Notes: a model not told the origin generated them from the sequence alone. A stretch of DNA of 64,000 bases from JANQGH01 sp039177555 (GCA_039177555.1 JBCDFV010000023.1:7711-71710), one strand, 5' to 3'; shown: positions 51,705-60,514, counted from the first letter of the stretch. Program-made: numbers and translations.

Positions 51705-52763
51705 TTAAGCGTCGATGCCCAGCATGCGCCGGTTGGCGGCGTCGTCCGCGCCGCTGTCGGCGAAGTCGTCGAACGCCTTTTCGGTCACGCGAATGATGTG
51801 CTGGCGGATGATCTCCGCCCCTTCGCGGGCGCCATCCTCCGCGTGTTTCAGGCAGCATTCCCATTCCAGCACGGCCCAGCCGTCGAAATCATAGGCGGCC
51901 AGCTTTGAGAAGATCGCGCCGAAATCGATCTGCCCGTCGCCGAGCGACCGGAACCGGCCCGCCCGGTCGACCCAGGACTGATAGCCGCCATAGACGCCTT
52001 GCCGGCCGGTCGGGTTGAACTCCGCATCCTTCACATGAAACATGGCGATGCGGTCGTGATAGATGTCGATGTGGTCGAGATAATCGAGCTGCTGCAGCAT
52101 GAAGTGGCTGGGGTCGTACAGCATGTTGCAACGCGGATGGTTGCCGACCCGCTCCAAAAACATCTCGAAGCTGGCCCCGTCATGCAGATCCTCGCCCGGA
52201 TGGATCTCATAGCAGACATCGACACCGGCCTCGTCGAAGGCGTTCAGGATCGGCGTCCAGCGCCGCCCCAACTCGTCGAAGGCGGTTTCGATCAGGCCGG
52301 GCGGCCGTTGCGGCCACGGGTAGATGTAGGGCCAGGCGAGCGCGCCGGAAAAGGTGGCGTGCGCCCCGACGCCCAGATTTTGCGACGCCTTGGCCGCCTT
52401 CATCATCTGGTCGACGGCCCATGCTTGCCGCGCCTTCGGGTTGCCGCGTACCTCCGGTGCGGCGAAGCCGTCGAACGCCTCGTCATAGGCCGGGTGGACG
52501 GCCACCAGTTGCCCTTGCAAATGCGTGGAGAGCTCGGTCAGCTCCACGCCGGCATCGGCCAGCACGCCCTTCACCTCGTCGCAATAGGTCTTGCTTTCCG
52601 CCGCCTTGGCCAGGTCGAACAGCCGGTCGTCCCAGGACGGGATCTGAACGCCCTTGAAGCCGATATCGGCCGCCCAGCGGGCGATCGACGGCAGGCTGTT
52701 GAACGGGGCTTCGTCGCCGGCGAACTGGGCTAGAAAGAGGGCAGGGCCTTTCAACGTCTTCAT
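51705..52763 (-). CDS. Sugar phosphate isomerase/epimerase (TIM-barrel, xylose isomerase-like)
   Basis: This 352-residue protein belongs to the AP_endonuc_2/xylose-isomerase-like barrel group: WAADIGFKGVQIPSWDDRLF, the metal ligands in DVCYEIHPGEDLHDG, LYDPSHFMLQQLDYLDHI and FHVKDAEF, and VLEWEC near the end. Such enzymes epimerise or isomerise sugars or act as keto-inositol dehydratases. ATG 52763, with AAGGACGA upstream, is preferred over an in-frame start at 52808. It heads the minus-strand operon running to the methyltransferase. Confidence 0.9.
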   Translation of the reverse strand: MKTLKGPALFLAQFAGDEAPFNSLPSIARWAADIGFKGVQIPSWDDRLFDLAKAAESKTYCDEVKGVLADAGVELTELSTHLQGQLVAVHPAYDEAFDGFAAPEVRGNPKARQAWAVDQMMKAAKASQNLGVGAHATFSGALAWPYIYPWPQRPPGLIETAFDELGRRWTPILNAFDEAGVDVCYEIHPGEDLHDGASFEMFLERVGNHPRCNMLYDPSHFMLQQLDYLDHIDIYHDRIAMFHVKDAEFNPTGRQGVYGGYQSWVDRAGRFRSLGDGQIDFGAIFSKLAAYDFDGWAVLEWECCLKHAEDGAREGAEIIRQHIIRVTEKAFDDFADSGADDAANRRMLGIDA

Positions 52764-52834
52764 CGGGTCGTCCTTCGTGATCGGTGGCGTGCGGCAGCCT
52801 AGCGCCAAAGCTTCCGGAAGGCCAAGCAGGCCCC

Positions 52835-52864
52835 GCTAAGTTAGCACATGGAAATTAGCCATGG
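52835..52864. promoter_or_regulatory. Palindrome and direct repeats between isomerase and PHA depolymerase genes
   Basis: GCTAA-G-TTAGC (52835-52845) is a perfect palindrome. TTAGC(A)CATGG at 52841 is repeated as TTAGCCATGG at 52855, 14 bases later, and CATGG...CCATG also forms an inverted repeat. The block lies in the divergent promoter region. It may be an operator for the isomerase/dehydrogenase operon; no matching regulator gene is adjacent. Confidence 0.35.
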
Positions 52865-52930
52865 CCCCGACTCGGGTGTCGCGGGTAAGGTACGCGCCCG
52901 CCGCTTCCGGCCGTCACAAAACGGTAATCC

Positions 52931-54160
52931 ATGCTCTATTCGCTCTACGAGATGCAGCAATTGGCCCTGGCGCCCGTCCGCGCCATGGCCGACACGACAT
53001 TGACTGTTCTCGGCCACCCGCTGGTGCCGTTGGCGCACACCCAGTTCGGACGCGCGATGGCCGCCGGGGCGGAGGTGCTGCATGGCGTCATCCAAAACCG
53101 CAGCAAGCCGGATTGGGGCCTGGACAAGGTATCGATCGGCGACGCCGACCATGCGGTCCTGGAACAGGTCGTCCGCGAGGATGCCTTTTGCCAGCTGCGC
53201 CGGTTTCAGCGCGTCGGCCGCGACGGCGACCCGAAAGTCCTTCTGGTCGCGCCGATGTCGGGGCACTTCGCGACCTTGTTAAGGGGCACGGTCGCGCGCC
53301 TGATGGTCGATCACGACGTATATGTGACGGACTGGCGCGACGCCGCCCAGGTGCCGCGCGATGCGGGTGCCTTCGGTGTCGACGATTACATCGACCATCT
53401 GATGGCTTACATGCGGCTGCTGGGGCCCGACGTACACGTCATCGCCGTGTGCCAGCCCGCGCCGCTGGTCTTATCGGCGGTGGCCCTTCTGGCTGCCGCT
53501 GAGGATTCGGCGCAGCCAATGTCCATGACGCTGATGGGCGGGCCGGTGGACACCACGGCGGAGCCGACCCTGGTCACCAGGTTTGCCGAAAACCGCCCGA
53601 TGCCGTGGTTCCAGCACAATCTTCTGGCCGACGTCCCGGCGCACTATCCGGGGCACGGCAGGCGGGTCTATCCCGGTTTCCTGCAACTGGCCGCGTTCCT
53701 GATGATGAATCCGGGCCGCCATGTCGGCGCGCATTTCGAACAGTTCCACCATTTGATCCGCGGTGACGGCGATTCAGCCGAAAGCCACCGCCGCTTTTAC
53801 GACGAATACCTGTCGGTCGCGGACGTGTCCGCCGACTTCTATCTTGAGACCGTCGACCGCATCTTCAAACGTCGCTGTCTGCCCGAGGGCACCATGACCT
53901 GGCGCGGCCACCCGGTTGAGCCGAGGGCGATCCGCTCTACCGCACTGATGACGGTTGAGGGCGAGCTGGACGACATCTCCGCCCCCGGCCAGACGCTGGC
54001 GGCCCAGGCCCTGTGCCCCTCGGTCCCGCACCATCTGCGCGTCCAGCATATGGAAGAGAATGTCGGCCATTATGGCATCTTCAACGGCCGCCGCTGGCGC
54101 GACAGCATCGCGCCGCGCATTGGTGAGTTCATTCGCCTGGCCGAACGGGCCAAATCCTGA
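52931..54160 (+). CDS. phaZ: Intracellular poly(3-hydroxyalkanoate) depolymerase
   Basis: This 409-residue protein begins MLYSLYEMQQLALAPVRAMA, the characteristic start of intracellular PhaZ, and has the cysteine form of the lipase box in VIAVCQPAPLVL with Cys174 as nucleophile, plus a late histidine segment (ENVGHYGIFNGRRW). It degrades stored polyhydroxybutyrate granules in the cytoplasm. It has no signal peptide. It is transcribed alone and ends against the convergent ligase gene. Its presence implies that the organism stores PHA. Confidence 0.93.
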   Translation: MLYSLYEMQQLALAPVRAMADTTLTVLGHPLVPLAHTQFGRAMAAGAEVLHGVIQNRSKPDWGLDKVSIGDADHAVLEQVVREDAFCQLRRFQRVGRDGDPKVLLVAPMSGHFATLLRGTVARLMVDHDVYVTDWRDAAQVPRDAGAFGVDDYIDHLMAYMRLLGPDVHVIAVCQPAPLVLSAVALLAAAEDSAQPMSMTLMGGPVDTTAEPTLVTRFAENRPMPWFQHNLLADVPAHYPGHGRRVYPGFLQLAAFLMMNPGRHVGAHFEQFHHLIRGDGDSAESHRRFYDEYLSVADVSADFYLETVDRIFKRRCLPEGTMTWRGHPVEPRAIRSTALMTVEGELDDISAPGQTLAAQALCPSVPHHLRVQHMEENVGHYGIFNGRRWRDSIAPRIGEFIRLAERAKS

Positions 54161-54180
54161 CGCTCGGTCCTATCGTCAGG
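54156..54180. terminator. Short hairpin spanning both convergent stop codons
   Basis: CCTGACG (54156-54162) and CGTCAGG (54174-54180) form a perfect seven-base inverted repeat with an 11-base loop. It contains the TGA of phaZ on one strand and the TGA of the ligase gene on the other. Without a T-run it is at best a weak two-way terminator. Confidence 0.35.
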
Positions 54181-55807
54181 GGACGCCGGCCAAGCGGTCG
54201 CGCAACAGCTTCTTGTCGATCTTGCCGATCGGGGTGACCGGCAGGTCGGCGGCGATCTCCAACCGTTCCGGCAGTTTGAAGGCCGCGATGCCACGCGCCG
54301 CCATGAAGGCGGTCAGATCCGGCAGGTCGGTCGTCTCGCCGTCGCGCAACACCACCACGGCGCAGATGCGCTCGCCCAATGTCGGGTCCGGCATGGCCAC
54401 GGCGGCGACGTTCGCGATCGCCGGATGGGCCAGCATGACGTTCTCGATTTCCTCGGCGGAGATTTTCTCGCCGCCGCGATTGATCAGATCCTTGATCCGC
54501 CCCTCGACGATCAGGTTGCCCGATGGGTGCCGAATGACCACGTCCCCGCTGCGGTAAAAGCCGTCTGCGGTGAAGGCGCGCGCGTTGTGCTCGTCGGCGC
54601 GGAAATAGCCGCGCAGGGTGTAGGGGCCGCGCACCAGAAGCTCCCCCGGCGCGCCGTCCGGCACCTCTTGCCCGGCCGGGTCGACGATGCGCAGCTCGTC
54701 ACCGTCCGACATCGGCCGCCCCTGAGTCTCGATCGCCAGGGAGATGTCCTCGTCCAGACGGGTGAAGTTCAGCAGCCCTTCGGCCATGCCGAACACCTGT
54801 TGCAGCCGGCAGCCGAGCCTGTCGGGAACCTTGGCCGCCGCCTCCGGCGCAAGCCGCGCGCCGCCGACCTGCAGCAGGTCCAGGGTTGAAAGATCGGCGC
54901 CGACCGCCGATGCTTCATCCATCCAGCGCAGGGCGATGGCGGGCACGACGGCGGTGACCGTAATCCGCTCGCGCGCGATCAAGGGCAGCGCCGTCTTCGG
55001 GTTCGGGCTTGGCGCCAGGATCGCCGTGCCGCCGTTCTGCAAGACGCCCAGCGCGCCCGGGGATCCGTAGGGGAAGTTGTGGGCGATCGGCAGGACCGCG
55101 AGGTAACGGGTTTCGCGATCAAAGCCGCATAGGGACGCGGAGCGGGTGAAGTTATAGGCGTAGTCGTCATGGGTGCGCGGGATCAGCTTCGGCAAGCCGG
55201 TCGTGCCGCCTGACAAGAGGAAAAGGGCAACCGACCCCGGGTCGGGGCGCAACCTATCCAGCCGGTCGACCTCACCCGGTGTCGGGGCCGCGTGTTTCAG
55301 CAGAGTCTCGATCGACACGGTGTCGCCTTCGGCGTCCTGATCGGTCAAGACCCGGTCCAGCGTCGCATGGGTGCCGCGCATCTCGCGGGCCAGGCCCAGA
55401 TAGTCGAAGCGCGCCATATCGGCCGGCACCGCATAGGCGCTGGCCTCCGCCAGGTCGATCAGATGGCCGATTTCGCTGCGCCGATGGGCGGGCAGGGCCA
55501 GAACCGGGATCGCGCCGATGCGATAGAGCGCAAAGCACAACAGCATGAACGCGCCTTCGTTCGGCAACTGCACCACGACCCGCTGGCCCGGCTGCAGGCC
55601 ACTGTCCAGCAGGCCCAGCGCCAAGCGGTCGACCAGATCCGCCAGCCGTCGATAGCTAAGCCGTGTCTCGCCCCAGACCAGCGCCTCCGCGTCGCCATAG
55701 CGTCCGGCCCAATCACGCGGCAGATCGCCCAGCCGGATGCCGGCCCAATACCCCCGCTCGCGATAATACCGCGCCAGATCGGCCGGCCAGGGCGTGAAGC
55801 CCTCCAT
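54176..55807 (-). CDS. Aryl-AMP ligase (2,3-dihydroxybenzoate/salicylate-AMP ligase-like)
   Basis: This 543-residue adenylate-forming enzyme has the P-loop-like LFLLSGGTTGLPKLIPRTHD, the LPIAHNFPYGSPGALG segment with the asparagine typical of ortho-hydroxybenzoate-specific ligases (EntE/DhbE/SdgA), FYRSGDVVIRHPSGN, and the C-terminal catalytic lysine in PVTPIGKIDKKLLRD. It activates an aromatic acid, probably salicylate or anthranilate, with ATP. No siderophore or NRPS genes are near; the adjacent salicylyl-CoA hydroxylase-like gene favours catabolism. It is the last gene of the three-gene minus operon. Confidence 0.88.
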   Translation of the reverse strand: MEGFTPWPADLARYYRERGYWAGIRLGDLPRDWAGRYGDAEALVWGETRLSYRRLADLVDRLALGLLDSGLQPGQRVVVQLPNEGAFMLLCFALYRIGAIPVLALPAHRRSEIGHLIDLAEASAYAVPADMARFDYLGLAREMRGTHATLDRVLTDQDAEGDTVSIETLLKHAAPTPGEVDRLDRLRPDPGSVALFLLSGGTTGLPKLIPRTHDDYAYNFTRSASLCGFDRETRYLAVLPIAHNFPYGSPGALGVLQNGGTAILAPSPNPKTALPLIARERITVTAVVPAIALRWMDEASAVGADLSTLDLLQVGGARLAPEAAAKVPDRLGCRLQQVFGMAEGLLNFTRLDEDISLAIETQGRPMSDGDELRIVDPAGQEVPDGAPGELLVRGPYTLRGYFRADEHNARAFTADGFYRSGDVVIRHPSGNLIVEGRIKDLINRGGEKISAEEIENVMLAHPAIANVAAVAMPDPTLGERICAVVVLRDGETTDLPDLTAFMAARGIAAFKLPERLEIAADLPVTPIGKIDKKLLRDRLAGVP

Positions 55808-55810
55808 GTC

Positions 55811-56602
55811 TCACCACCCCCTGGCGCGAAAGCCGAGCGCGGCCGAAAGCTCAGCCGTCGTCTCGCGCAAGACCGAGCGGGCGCCATGCTTCTCGCTCGT
55901 CAGCGCGGGGTCGGGGCCGGTCAGCGTGATGGCCGCGGCCGCCTCGCCTTGCAAATCCAGGATCGGGCTGGCGATGGCGCTGAGGCCGGGAATGACCGCG
56001 CCGTCCACCCACGCCAAGCGGCTGGCGCGGCAGTTGGCTATGCTCTCCGTGTCCACCAGATGCTCTCCCTCGCGCGCAACGGCCCCGGCCGTGACACTGG
56101 TCGGCAGAAACGACAGGAAAACCAGACCGGTGGCCGACCGGGTCGCCGGCAAGGTTGATCCCAGCCCCAGCGAGGTGACGAAGGGCATCGGCGCGCGTTG
56201 CCAGCGCACGATGGTCGGTCCCCGGTCCGCCCAAACGGACAACAGCGCCGTCGACTTGGTGCGGACGGCCAGGGTCAAGAGGCGCGGTTCCGCAATCGCG
56301 ACGATGTCCAGGCGGCTGAGTGCCGCTAAGCCGATTTTCAAAGCCAGCGGCCCAAGATCGTAGTCGCCGCCGCTGCGTTCGTGCTTGACCAGGCCGGCAT
56401 CGACGAAGCCCGCCAGGTGCCGGTGGGCGGTGCTGGCGCCCACGCCGGCCCCGGCGGCCAACTCCGTCAGGCTCAAGGGTCCGTCGGCGGCGGCCAGAAG
56501 GCTTAGAAGACGCATGCCGGTATCGGTCGATTTGAGGCCACGGCGCTCTTGACGGCGTTGGCGCGGTCGTCCGCGCGGGATCGCTTCGCCGTCAGGCATC
56601 AT
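55811..56602 (-). CDS. IclR-family regulator of the aromatic-acid operon
   Basis: The protein is about 263 residues, with a winged helix (MRLLSLLAAADGPLSLTELA, then GASTAHRHLAGFVDAGLVKH) and an IclR effector domain (LSVWADRGPTIVRW, then GLGSTLPATRSATGLVFLSF). Starts at 56617, 56602 and 56599 are all possible; 56602 overlaps the monooxygenase stop by 11 bases. It lies between the monooxygenase and ligase genes in one operon, so it probably regulates itself and them through the half-sites found upstream of the first gene. Confidence 0.9.
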   Translation of the reverse strand: MMPDGEAIPRGRPRQRRQERRGLKSTDTGMRLLSLLAAADGPLSLTELAAGAGVGASTAHRHLAGFVDAGLVKHERSGGDYDLGPLALKIGLAALSRLDIVAIAEPRLLTLAVRTKSTALLSVWADRGPTIVRWQRAPMPFVTSLGLGSTLPATRSATGLVFLSFLPTSVTAGAVAREGEHLVDTESIANCRASRLAWVDGAVIPGLSAIASPILDLQGEAAAAITLTGPDPALTSEKHGARSVLRETTAELSAALGFRARGW

Positions 56603-57728
56603 CGCGGTGCTCCGCATCGTACGTGGCCATGAATTTCGGGGCGATTTGGCGCAGCCTGTCGTCGCTGACGCGGCCGCTGCGCGTCATATAGGCGTGGGCG
56701 AGATCGACGGCGCTAAGCGGCATCAGGTCGGCAAACCGCTCGTACCAATCAAAGCTGTTCGCGGCCGCGGCCAGCAGCTTGTCCACGACCGGCCGGCGTT
56801 CCTGCTCGAACCGCTGCAATCCTGCCGGGACGTCGTCGCCGACAGCCTCGAACGCGCGATAAAGGGCGATGGCGTCTTCCAGCGCCAGGCGGGTACCGGA
56901 CCCGATGGAAAAATGCACGCTGCGCAGGGCGTCGCCGATCAGCACCATGTTGTCATGGGTCCAGTGCCGGTTGGTCACCACCGGAAAGCGGCGCCAGATC
57001 GACTTGTTGGCCACCAGACCGTGGCCGTCCAGATCCGGCGCGAACAGCCGGCCGCAATAGTCCAAACTGTCCCGCTCCGCCCAGTCCGACAGGGGTGCAC
57101 GCTGCCAGGTCGCTTCGTCGCATTCGACGATGAAGGTGCTGAAATTCGGCTGATAGCGGTAGTGGTGGGCGACGAAACAGCCATGTTCGTTCTGCCGAAA
57201 GGTCAGGGTCAGCGTGTCGAACGGTTGGCGGGTGCCGTACCAGGCAAAGCGGTTGGTCAGATGACTGATCTGCGGCTGGAAATGCTCCGCGCGCTGTTCC
57301 CGGACCAACGAGCCGATCCCGTCCGCCCCGACGATGAGGTCGTAGTCTGAAAGACCGGAGACGTCCGACAGGCGGCTATTGAAGGCGAGCCGGACCCCGG
57401 CAGTCCGACACAGCGCCTGCAGGATTTCCAGCAGGTCAAGACGCCCGATGCCGGTGAAGCCGTTGCCGTCGATCGCGACCCGCTGGTCACGGTGAACGAT
57501 CGCCAAATCGTCCCAGACCTCCATCTTCTGCCGAATGGTCGCATAGCTGGCCGCGTCCGCCTCTTCCAGATAGCTCAGCGCGGCATCGGAGAAGACAACC
57601 CCAAAGCCAAAGGTGGCGTCCGGCGCATTCTGCTCGATAACGGTGATGTCGTGGCCCGCGCCGTCCCGGTTCATCAGATAGGCGAAGTACAATCCCGCCG
57701 GCCCGCCACCGACGATGGCGATCTTCAT
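56592..57728 (-). CDS. FAD-dependent monooxygenase, salicylyl-CoA 5-hydroxylase-like
   Basis: This 378-residue flavoprotein has KIAIVGGGPAGLYFAYLMNR (FAD dinucleotide fold), GFGVVFSDAALSYLEEAD, the DG motif in LIVGADGIGSLVRE and the GD motif in MVLIGDALRSVHFSIGSGT. This set matches the single-component hydroxylases acting on aryl-CoA (salicylyl-CoA 5-hydroxylase SdgC; N-terminal half of 2-aminobenzoyl-CoA monooxygenase). The expected reaction is NAD(P)H- and O2-dependent hydroxylation of salicylyl-CoA to gentisyl-CoA. It heads the operon with IclR and an aryl-AMP ligase. The enzyme for transfer to CoA and a gentisate dioxygenase are not in the window. Confidence 0.88.
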   Translation of the reverse strand: MKIAIVGGGPAGLYFAYLMNRDGAGHDITVIEQNAPDATFGFGVVFSDAALSYLEEADAASYATIRQKMEVWDDLAIVHRDQRVAIDGNGFTGIGRLDLLEILQALCRTAGVRLAFNSRLSDVSGLSDYDLIVGADGIGSLVREQRAEHFQPQISHLTNRFAWYGTRQPFDTLTLTFRQNEHGCFVAHHYRYQPNFSTFIVECDEATWQRAPLSDWAERDSLDYCGRLFAPDLDGHGLVANKSIWRRFPVVTNRHWTHDNMVLIGDALRSVHFSIGSGTRLALEDAIALYRAFEAVGDDVPAGLQRFEQERRPVVDKLLAAAANSFDWYERFADLMPLSAVDLAHAYMTRSGRVSDDRLRQIAPKFMATYDAEHRDDA

Positions 57729-57775
57729 GTCGGCTCCGCGTCAAGGTAAGGGTTCGATTGCCGTGACCTTACCAG

Positions 57776-57802
57776 ATTTCCATATTGAGGAAATAATTTT
57801 GC
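57776..57802 (-). promoter_or_regulatory. IclR-type half-site cluster upstream of the aromatic-acid operon
   Basis: ATTTCC (57776-57781) and GGAAAT (57789-57794) are inverted copies seven bases apart. One base after the second lies ATTTTG, so GGAAAT-A-ATTTTG resembles the GGAAAT-n-ATTTCC box I recall for E. coli IclR. The A/T-rich block stands out in its surroundings, about 50 bases before the monooxygenase ATG, where a regulator of the operon would bind. Confidence 0.5.
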
Positions 57803-57909
57803 AATCCAGAAAACGGTCGGTTGCCTTAGGCTGAGGTGGTCGGGTGGGGACGGTTTGTGAGACGACCGAAAGCCGCCGATGCGGCTTGAGCGAGAAACAC
57901 AGCGATTGC

Positions 57910-57938
57910 CTGACGCGCGGCGAAAACTCTGCTATGGT
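57910..57938 (+). promoter_or_regulatory. Probable promoter of the fur/mur gene
   Basis: CTGACG (57910-57915) and TATGGT (57933-57938) are 17 bases apart, moderate matches to sigma-70 boxes, about 40 bases before the ATG. A perfect eight-base palindrome AACGCGTT (57947-57954) lies in the leader. No clear Fur or Mur box was found. Confidence 0.4.
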
Positions 57939-57978
57939 CGGATAACAACGCGTTACGATGATGCTTTGAGGCGAAGAT

Positions 57979-58392
57979 ATGATCGATCTGGAACAGCGCT
58001 GCGTCGATGCTGGCTTGAAGATGACCGGCCAACGGCGGCTTATCCTTCAGGTTCTGTCGGAAGCGCAGGACCATCCGAATGTGGAAACCGTGTTTGAGCG
58101 TGCGCGCGATATCGATTCGTCGGTCAGCATCGCGACGGTCTATCGCACGCTGCATCTGCTGGACGAGATGAACCTGGTCCAAAGGCACGATTTCAACGAG
58201 AACTATTCCCGGTTCGAGGCCAATCTCGACCACCACCACCATCTGATCGACCTGGAAACCGGCCGCGTGATCGAGTTCCAGGATGAGGAACTGGAAGAGT
58301 TGAAGGAACGGATCGCGGCCCGGCTTGGCTACGATCTGGTCGACCACCGGCTGGAACTCTACGGCCGCAAGACGAAGAAAAGCGCGTCGTGA
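57979..58392 (+). CDS. fur: Fur-family metal-responsive regulator (alphaproteobacterial Fur/Mur type)
   Basis: This 137-residue protein has the Fur winged helix (AGLKMTGQRRLILQVL, then VSIATVYRTLHLLDEMNLV) and the dimerisation/metal domain with HHHHLIDLETGRVIEF and the C-terminal DLVDHRLELYG. It lacks the two CxxC zinc motifs of enterobacterial Fur, as do alphaproteobacterial Mur/Fur proteins, in which the protein often answers to manganese. It controls metal uptake genes. It overlaps a small downstream gene by four bases. Confidence 0.93.
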   Translation: MIDLEQRCVDAGLKMTGQRRLILQVLSEAQDHPNVETVFERARDIDSSVSIATVYRTLHLLDEMNLVQRHDFNENYSRFEANLDHHHHLIDLETGRVIEFQDEELEELKERIAARLGYDLVDHRLELYGRKTKKSAS

Positions 58393-58598
58393 CCGACGAT
58401 TGGGAAAGCGGGGAAGAGGCCTGCCGGTGTCGCGCCGCGGTTACGCGTGCGTACCGGACCCTATGTGATTCCGGCCAGGCCGAGAGCAGGGCCTACGAAG
58501 CGGCCGTGCGCATCTATCGGTTTTACCACCCGGAGGCGGCGCCCGGCGCTGCAGCGGGTGCGGTCGAGCGCTGGGTTGCCTCGGGCACGGTGCACTGA
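58389..58598 (+). CDS. Small conserved-looking protein of unknown function
   Basis: This 69-residue protein starts at GTG overlapping the fur stop (GTGA), which suggests translational coupling. It is acidic at the start (MTDDWESGEEACRCRAAV) and has helical, alanine-rich segments with a tyrosine-rich middle (AYEAAVRIYRFYHPEA). It contains two cysteines close together (CRC). I do not recognise a family. The gene-like coupling and amphipathic pattern favour a real gene over a chance frame. About 245 bases without a gene follow. Confidence 0.6.
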   Translation: MTDDWESGEEACRCRAAVTRAYRTLCDSGQAESRAYEAAVRIYRFYHPEAAPGAAAGAVERWVASGTVH

Positions 58599-58843
58599 CG
58601 GCCCGGTTGGGACCGTTTCTTCCGGCCTTTAGCACCCGGATGCCAGCGTCGGGATATGCCAGGGCTTTTGGCACGTGCGGTGGCCGCCAAGCGCAGTCGT
58701 AACGGGCGTTTGGCAGACGTCCATCGCCGGCTGGTGCTCGACCAAAACGCATCTCGCCGATGCCCCGCATGTGCCGCGCTTTCGCTTCGGCACGTAGCGA
58801 TGCGTGCCGGCGGGCGGTTACCTCACGCTGACGGCGGGTCCCG

Positions 58844-60514
58844 ATGATCGCGCGCTTGCGGCTTTGGTCGGGGCTGTTTCTGCTGGTCTTCGTGGTCTGC
58901 CATCTGCTGAACCACATTCTCGGCATCGTTTCGCTGTCGGCCATGGAGGCGGGGCTGCAGGTGTTCGCTGTGGTTTGGTCGAACACCCCGATGGTGACGC
59001 TGTTGACGTTCGCCTTTGTGCTGCACCTGGCCTTGGCGCTGTGGTCGCTCTATCGCCGGCGAACCCTCCGCATGACGGGGTGGGAGTTGTGGCAGATCGC
59101 GCTTGGCATGGCGGTGCCGTTTTTGCTGATCGAGCATATGATCGGCACGATCGGGGCGCAGATGGGCGAGGGTGTGCTGCTCAGCTACGCCCTGGTCCTC
59201 GCCGCCTATTGGGTCTTCACCCCGTGGCTCATCGTCGTGCAACTCGCCCTGGTCGTCACCGCTTGGGTGCACGGGGTCATCGGCATGCATTTCTGGCTTA
59301 GGCTGAAGCCTTGGTACCCGCCGCTGGTAAGGCCGCTATCGATCGCGGCCATTCTTCTTCCGGCGCTCGCCATCGCCGGCTTCATCTCCGCCGGGGTGGA
59401 GGTTCAGCGCTTGGCTGCCGAGCAGGGTTGGGTCGCGGGGGTCTTAAGCGACGCCCGCATCACGCCGGAGGTGGCCGAACGGCTGGGCCGCTCGATCAAT
59501 GTCGGCTACCTCTCGCTGGTTGCCCTCTACGCGCTGGTCTTCGTCGCCCGCGCGATCCGCATCTTAATCGAAAAGCGCAGCCGGAGGCCCCGGCTAACCT
59601 ATGCCAGCGGCCAGCGGGTGGAGATCGAGCCTGGTGCGACCGTGCTGGAAACCAGCCGCCAGTACGGTATTCCGCATGCCTCGGTCTGTGGGGGACGCGG
59701 GCGCTGTTCGACCTGTCGCATTCGCGTCGGCGCGGGCGGCGAGGCCCTGCCGGCGCCCGACGAGGCCGAACAGCGCGTGCTGACCCGCATCGGCGCGCCG
59801 CCGGGCGTGCGGCTGGCTTGCCAGGTCCGACCCACGGCCGACCTTCAGGTCGCGCCGCTGCTGCCGCCCAACGCCGGCACGGATGTCGCCTATCGGCCCC
59901 AGGCGGTGCTGCAGGGCCAGGAGCGCACGATCGCCATCCTGTTCGCCGACATGCGCGGTTTCACCAGCCTGTCGGAAGGCCGGCTGCCCTATGATACGGT
60001 TTTCGTCTTGAACAGGTATTTCGAGATGATGGGTCAGGCGGTGGAAAGCACCGGCGGTGTCCTGGACAAGTTCATCGGCGACGGCGTCATGGCGCTGTTC
60101 GGCGTCAGCCGGGGTGGCCAGCAGGGCAGCCGTCAGGCGCTGGACGCGGTCCGTGCGATGAATGAGGGCCTGATCCGGCTGAACGAATCCCTGGCCGCCG
60201 ACCTGCCGGCGCCGATGCGCATCGCCGTCGGCATCCATGTCGGGCCGGTGATCGTCGGCGAACTGGGCTACGGCAAGGCCAAGTCCTTCACCGCCATCGG
60301 CGACGCCGTGAACACCGCCAGCCGGCTGGAGGGGTTGGCGAAGGCGAACGATGTCCAGCTTGTCGTTTCCGAAGCGGTCGCCGCCGCGGCCTCGATCGAT
60401 CTGGGCGCCTTTCCGCTGGAACAGGCAGAGGTGAAGGGCAAGTCCGATCGGGTGTCGGTCCGGCTGATCGCATCGGCGGGCGATTTGCCGACGCAACAAC
60501 TGGCGGCGGAGTAG
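58844..60514 (+). CDS. cyaC: Membrane adenylate/guanylate cyclase with SdhC-like anchor and 2Fe-2S domain
   Basis: This 556-residue protein has three parts. Residues 1-245 form about six membrane helices with histidines placed as in SdhC/FrdC haem anchors (His20, His24, LIEHMIG, WVHGVIGMHFW). Residues about 255-340 are a ferredoxin domain with Cys282, Cys288, Cys291 and Cys326. Residues about 360-540 are a class III cyclase with metal aspartates Asp369 (FADMRGF) and Asp413 (FIGDGVMALFG) and FTAIGDAVNTASRLE. The layout matches the redox-regulated CyaC of Sinorhizobium meliloti, as I recall it. It likely senses quinone or redox state and makes cAMP. The MscS gene follows after seven bases. Confidence 0.88.
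   Translation: MIARLRLWSGLFLLVFVVCHLLNHILGIVSLSAMEAGLQVFAVVWSNTPMVTLLTFAFVLHLALALWSLYRRRTLRMTGWELWQIALGMAVPFLLIEHMIGTIGAQMGEGVLLSYALVLAAYWVFTPWLIVVQLALVVTAWVHGVIGMHFWLRLKPWYPPLVRPLSIAAILLPALAIAGFISAGVEVQRLAAEQGWVAGVLSDARITPEVAERLGRSINVGYLSLVALYALVFVARAIRILIEKRSRRPRLTYASGQRVEIEPGATVLETSRQYGIPHASVCGGRGRCSTCRIRVGAGGEALPAPDEAEQRVLTRIGAPPGVRLACQVRPTADLQVAPLLPPNAGTDVAYRPQAVLQGQERTIAILFADMRGFTSLSEGRLPYDTVFVLNRYFEMMGQAVESTGGVLDKFIGDGVMALFGVSRGGQQGSRQALDAVRAMNEGLIRLNESLAADLPAPMRIAVGIHVGPVIVGELGYGKAKSFTAIGDAVNTASRLEGLAKANDVQLVVSEAVAAAASIDLGAFPLEQAEVKGKSDRVSVRLIASAGDLPTQQLAAE

Noticed and set aside
58441..58986. 181-codon minus-strand frame across the gap before the cyclase gene
   Set aside because: It runs opposite the coupled small gene after fur and the cyclase start, and its residues (HASLRAEAKARH and similar) show no domain.
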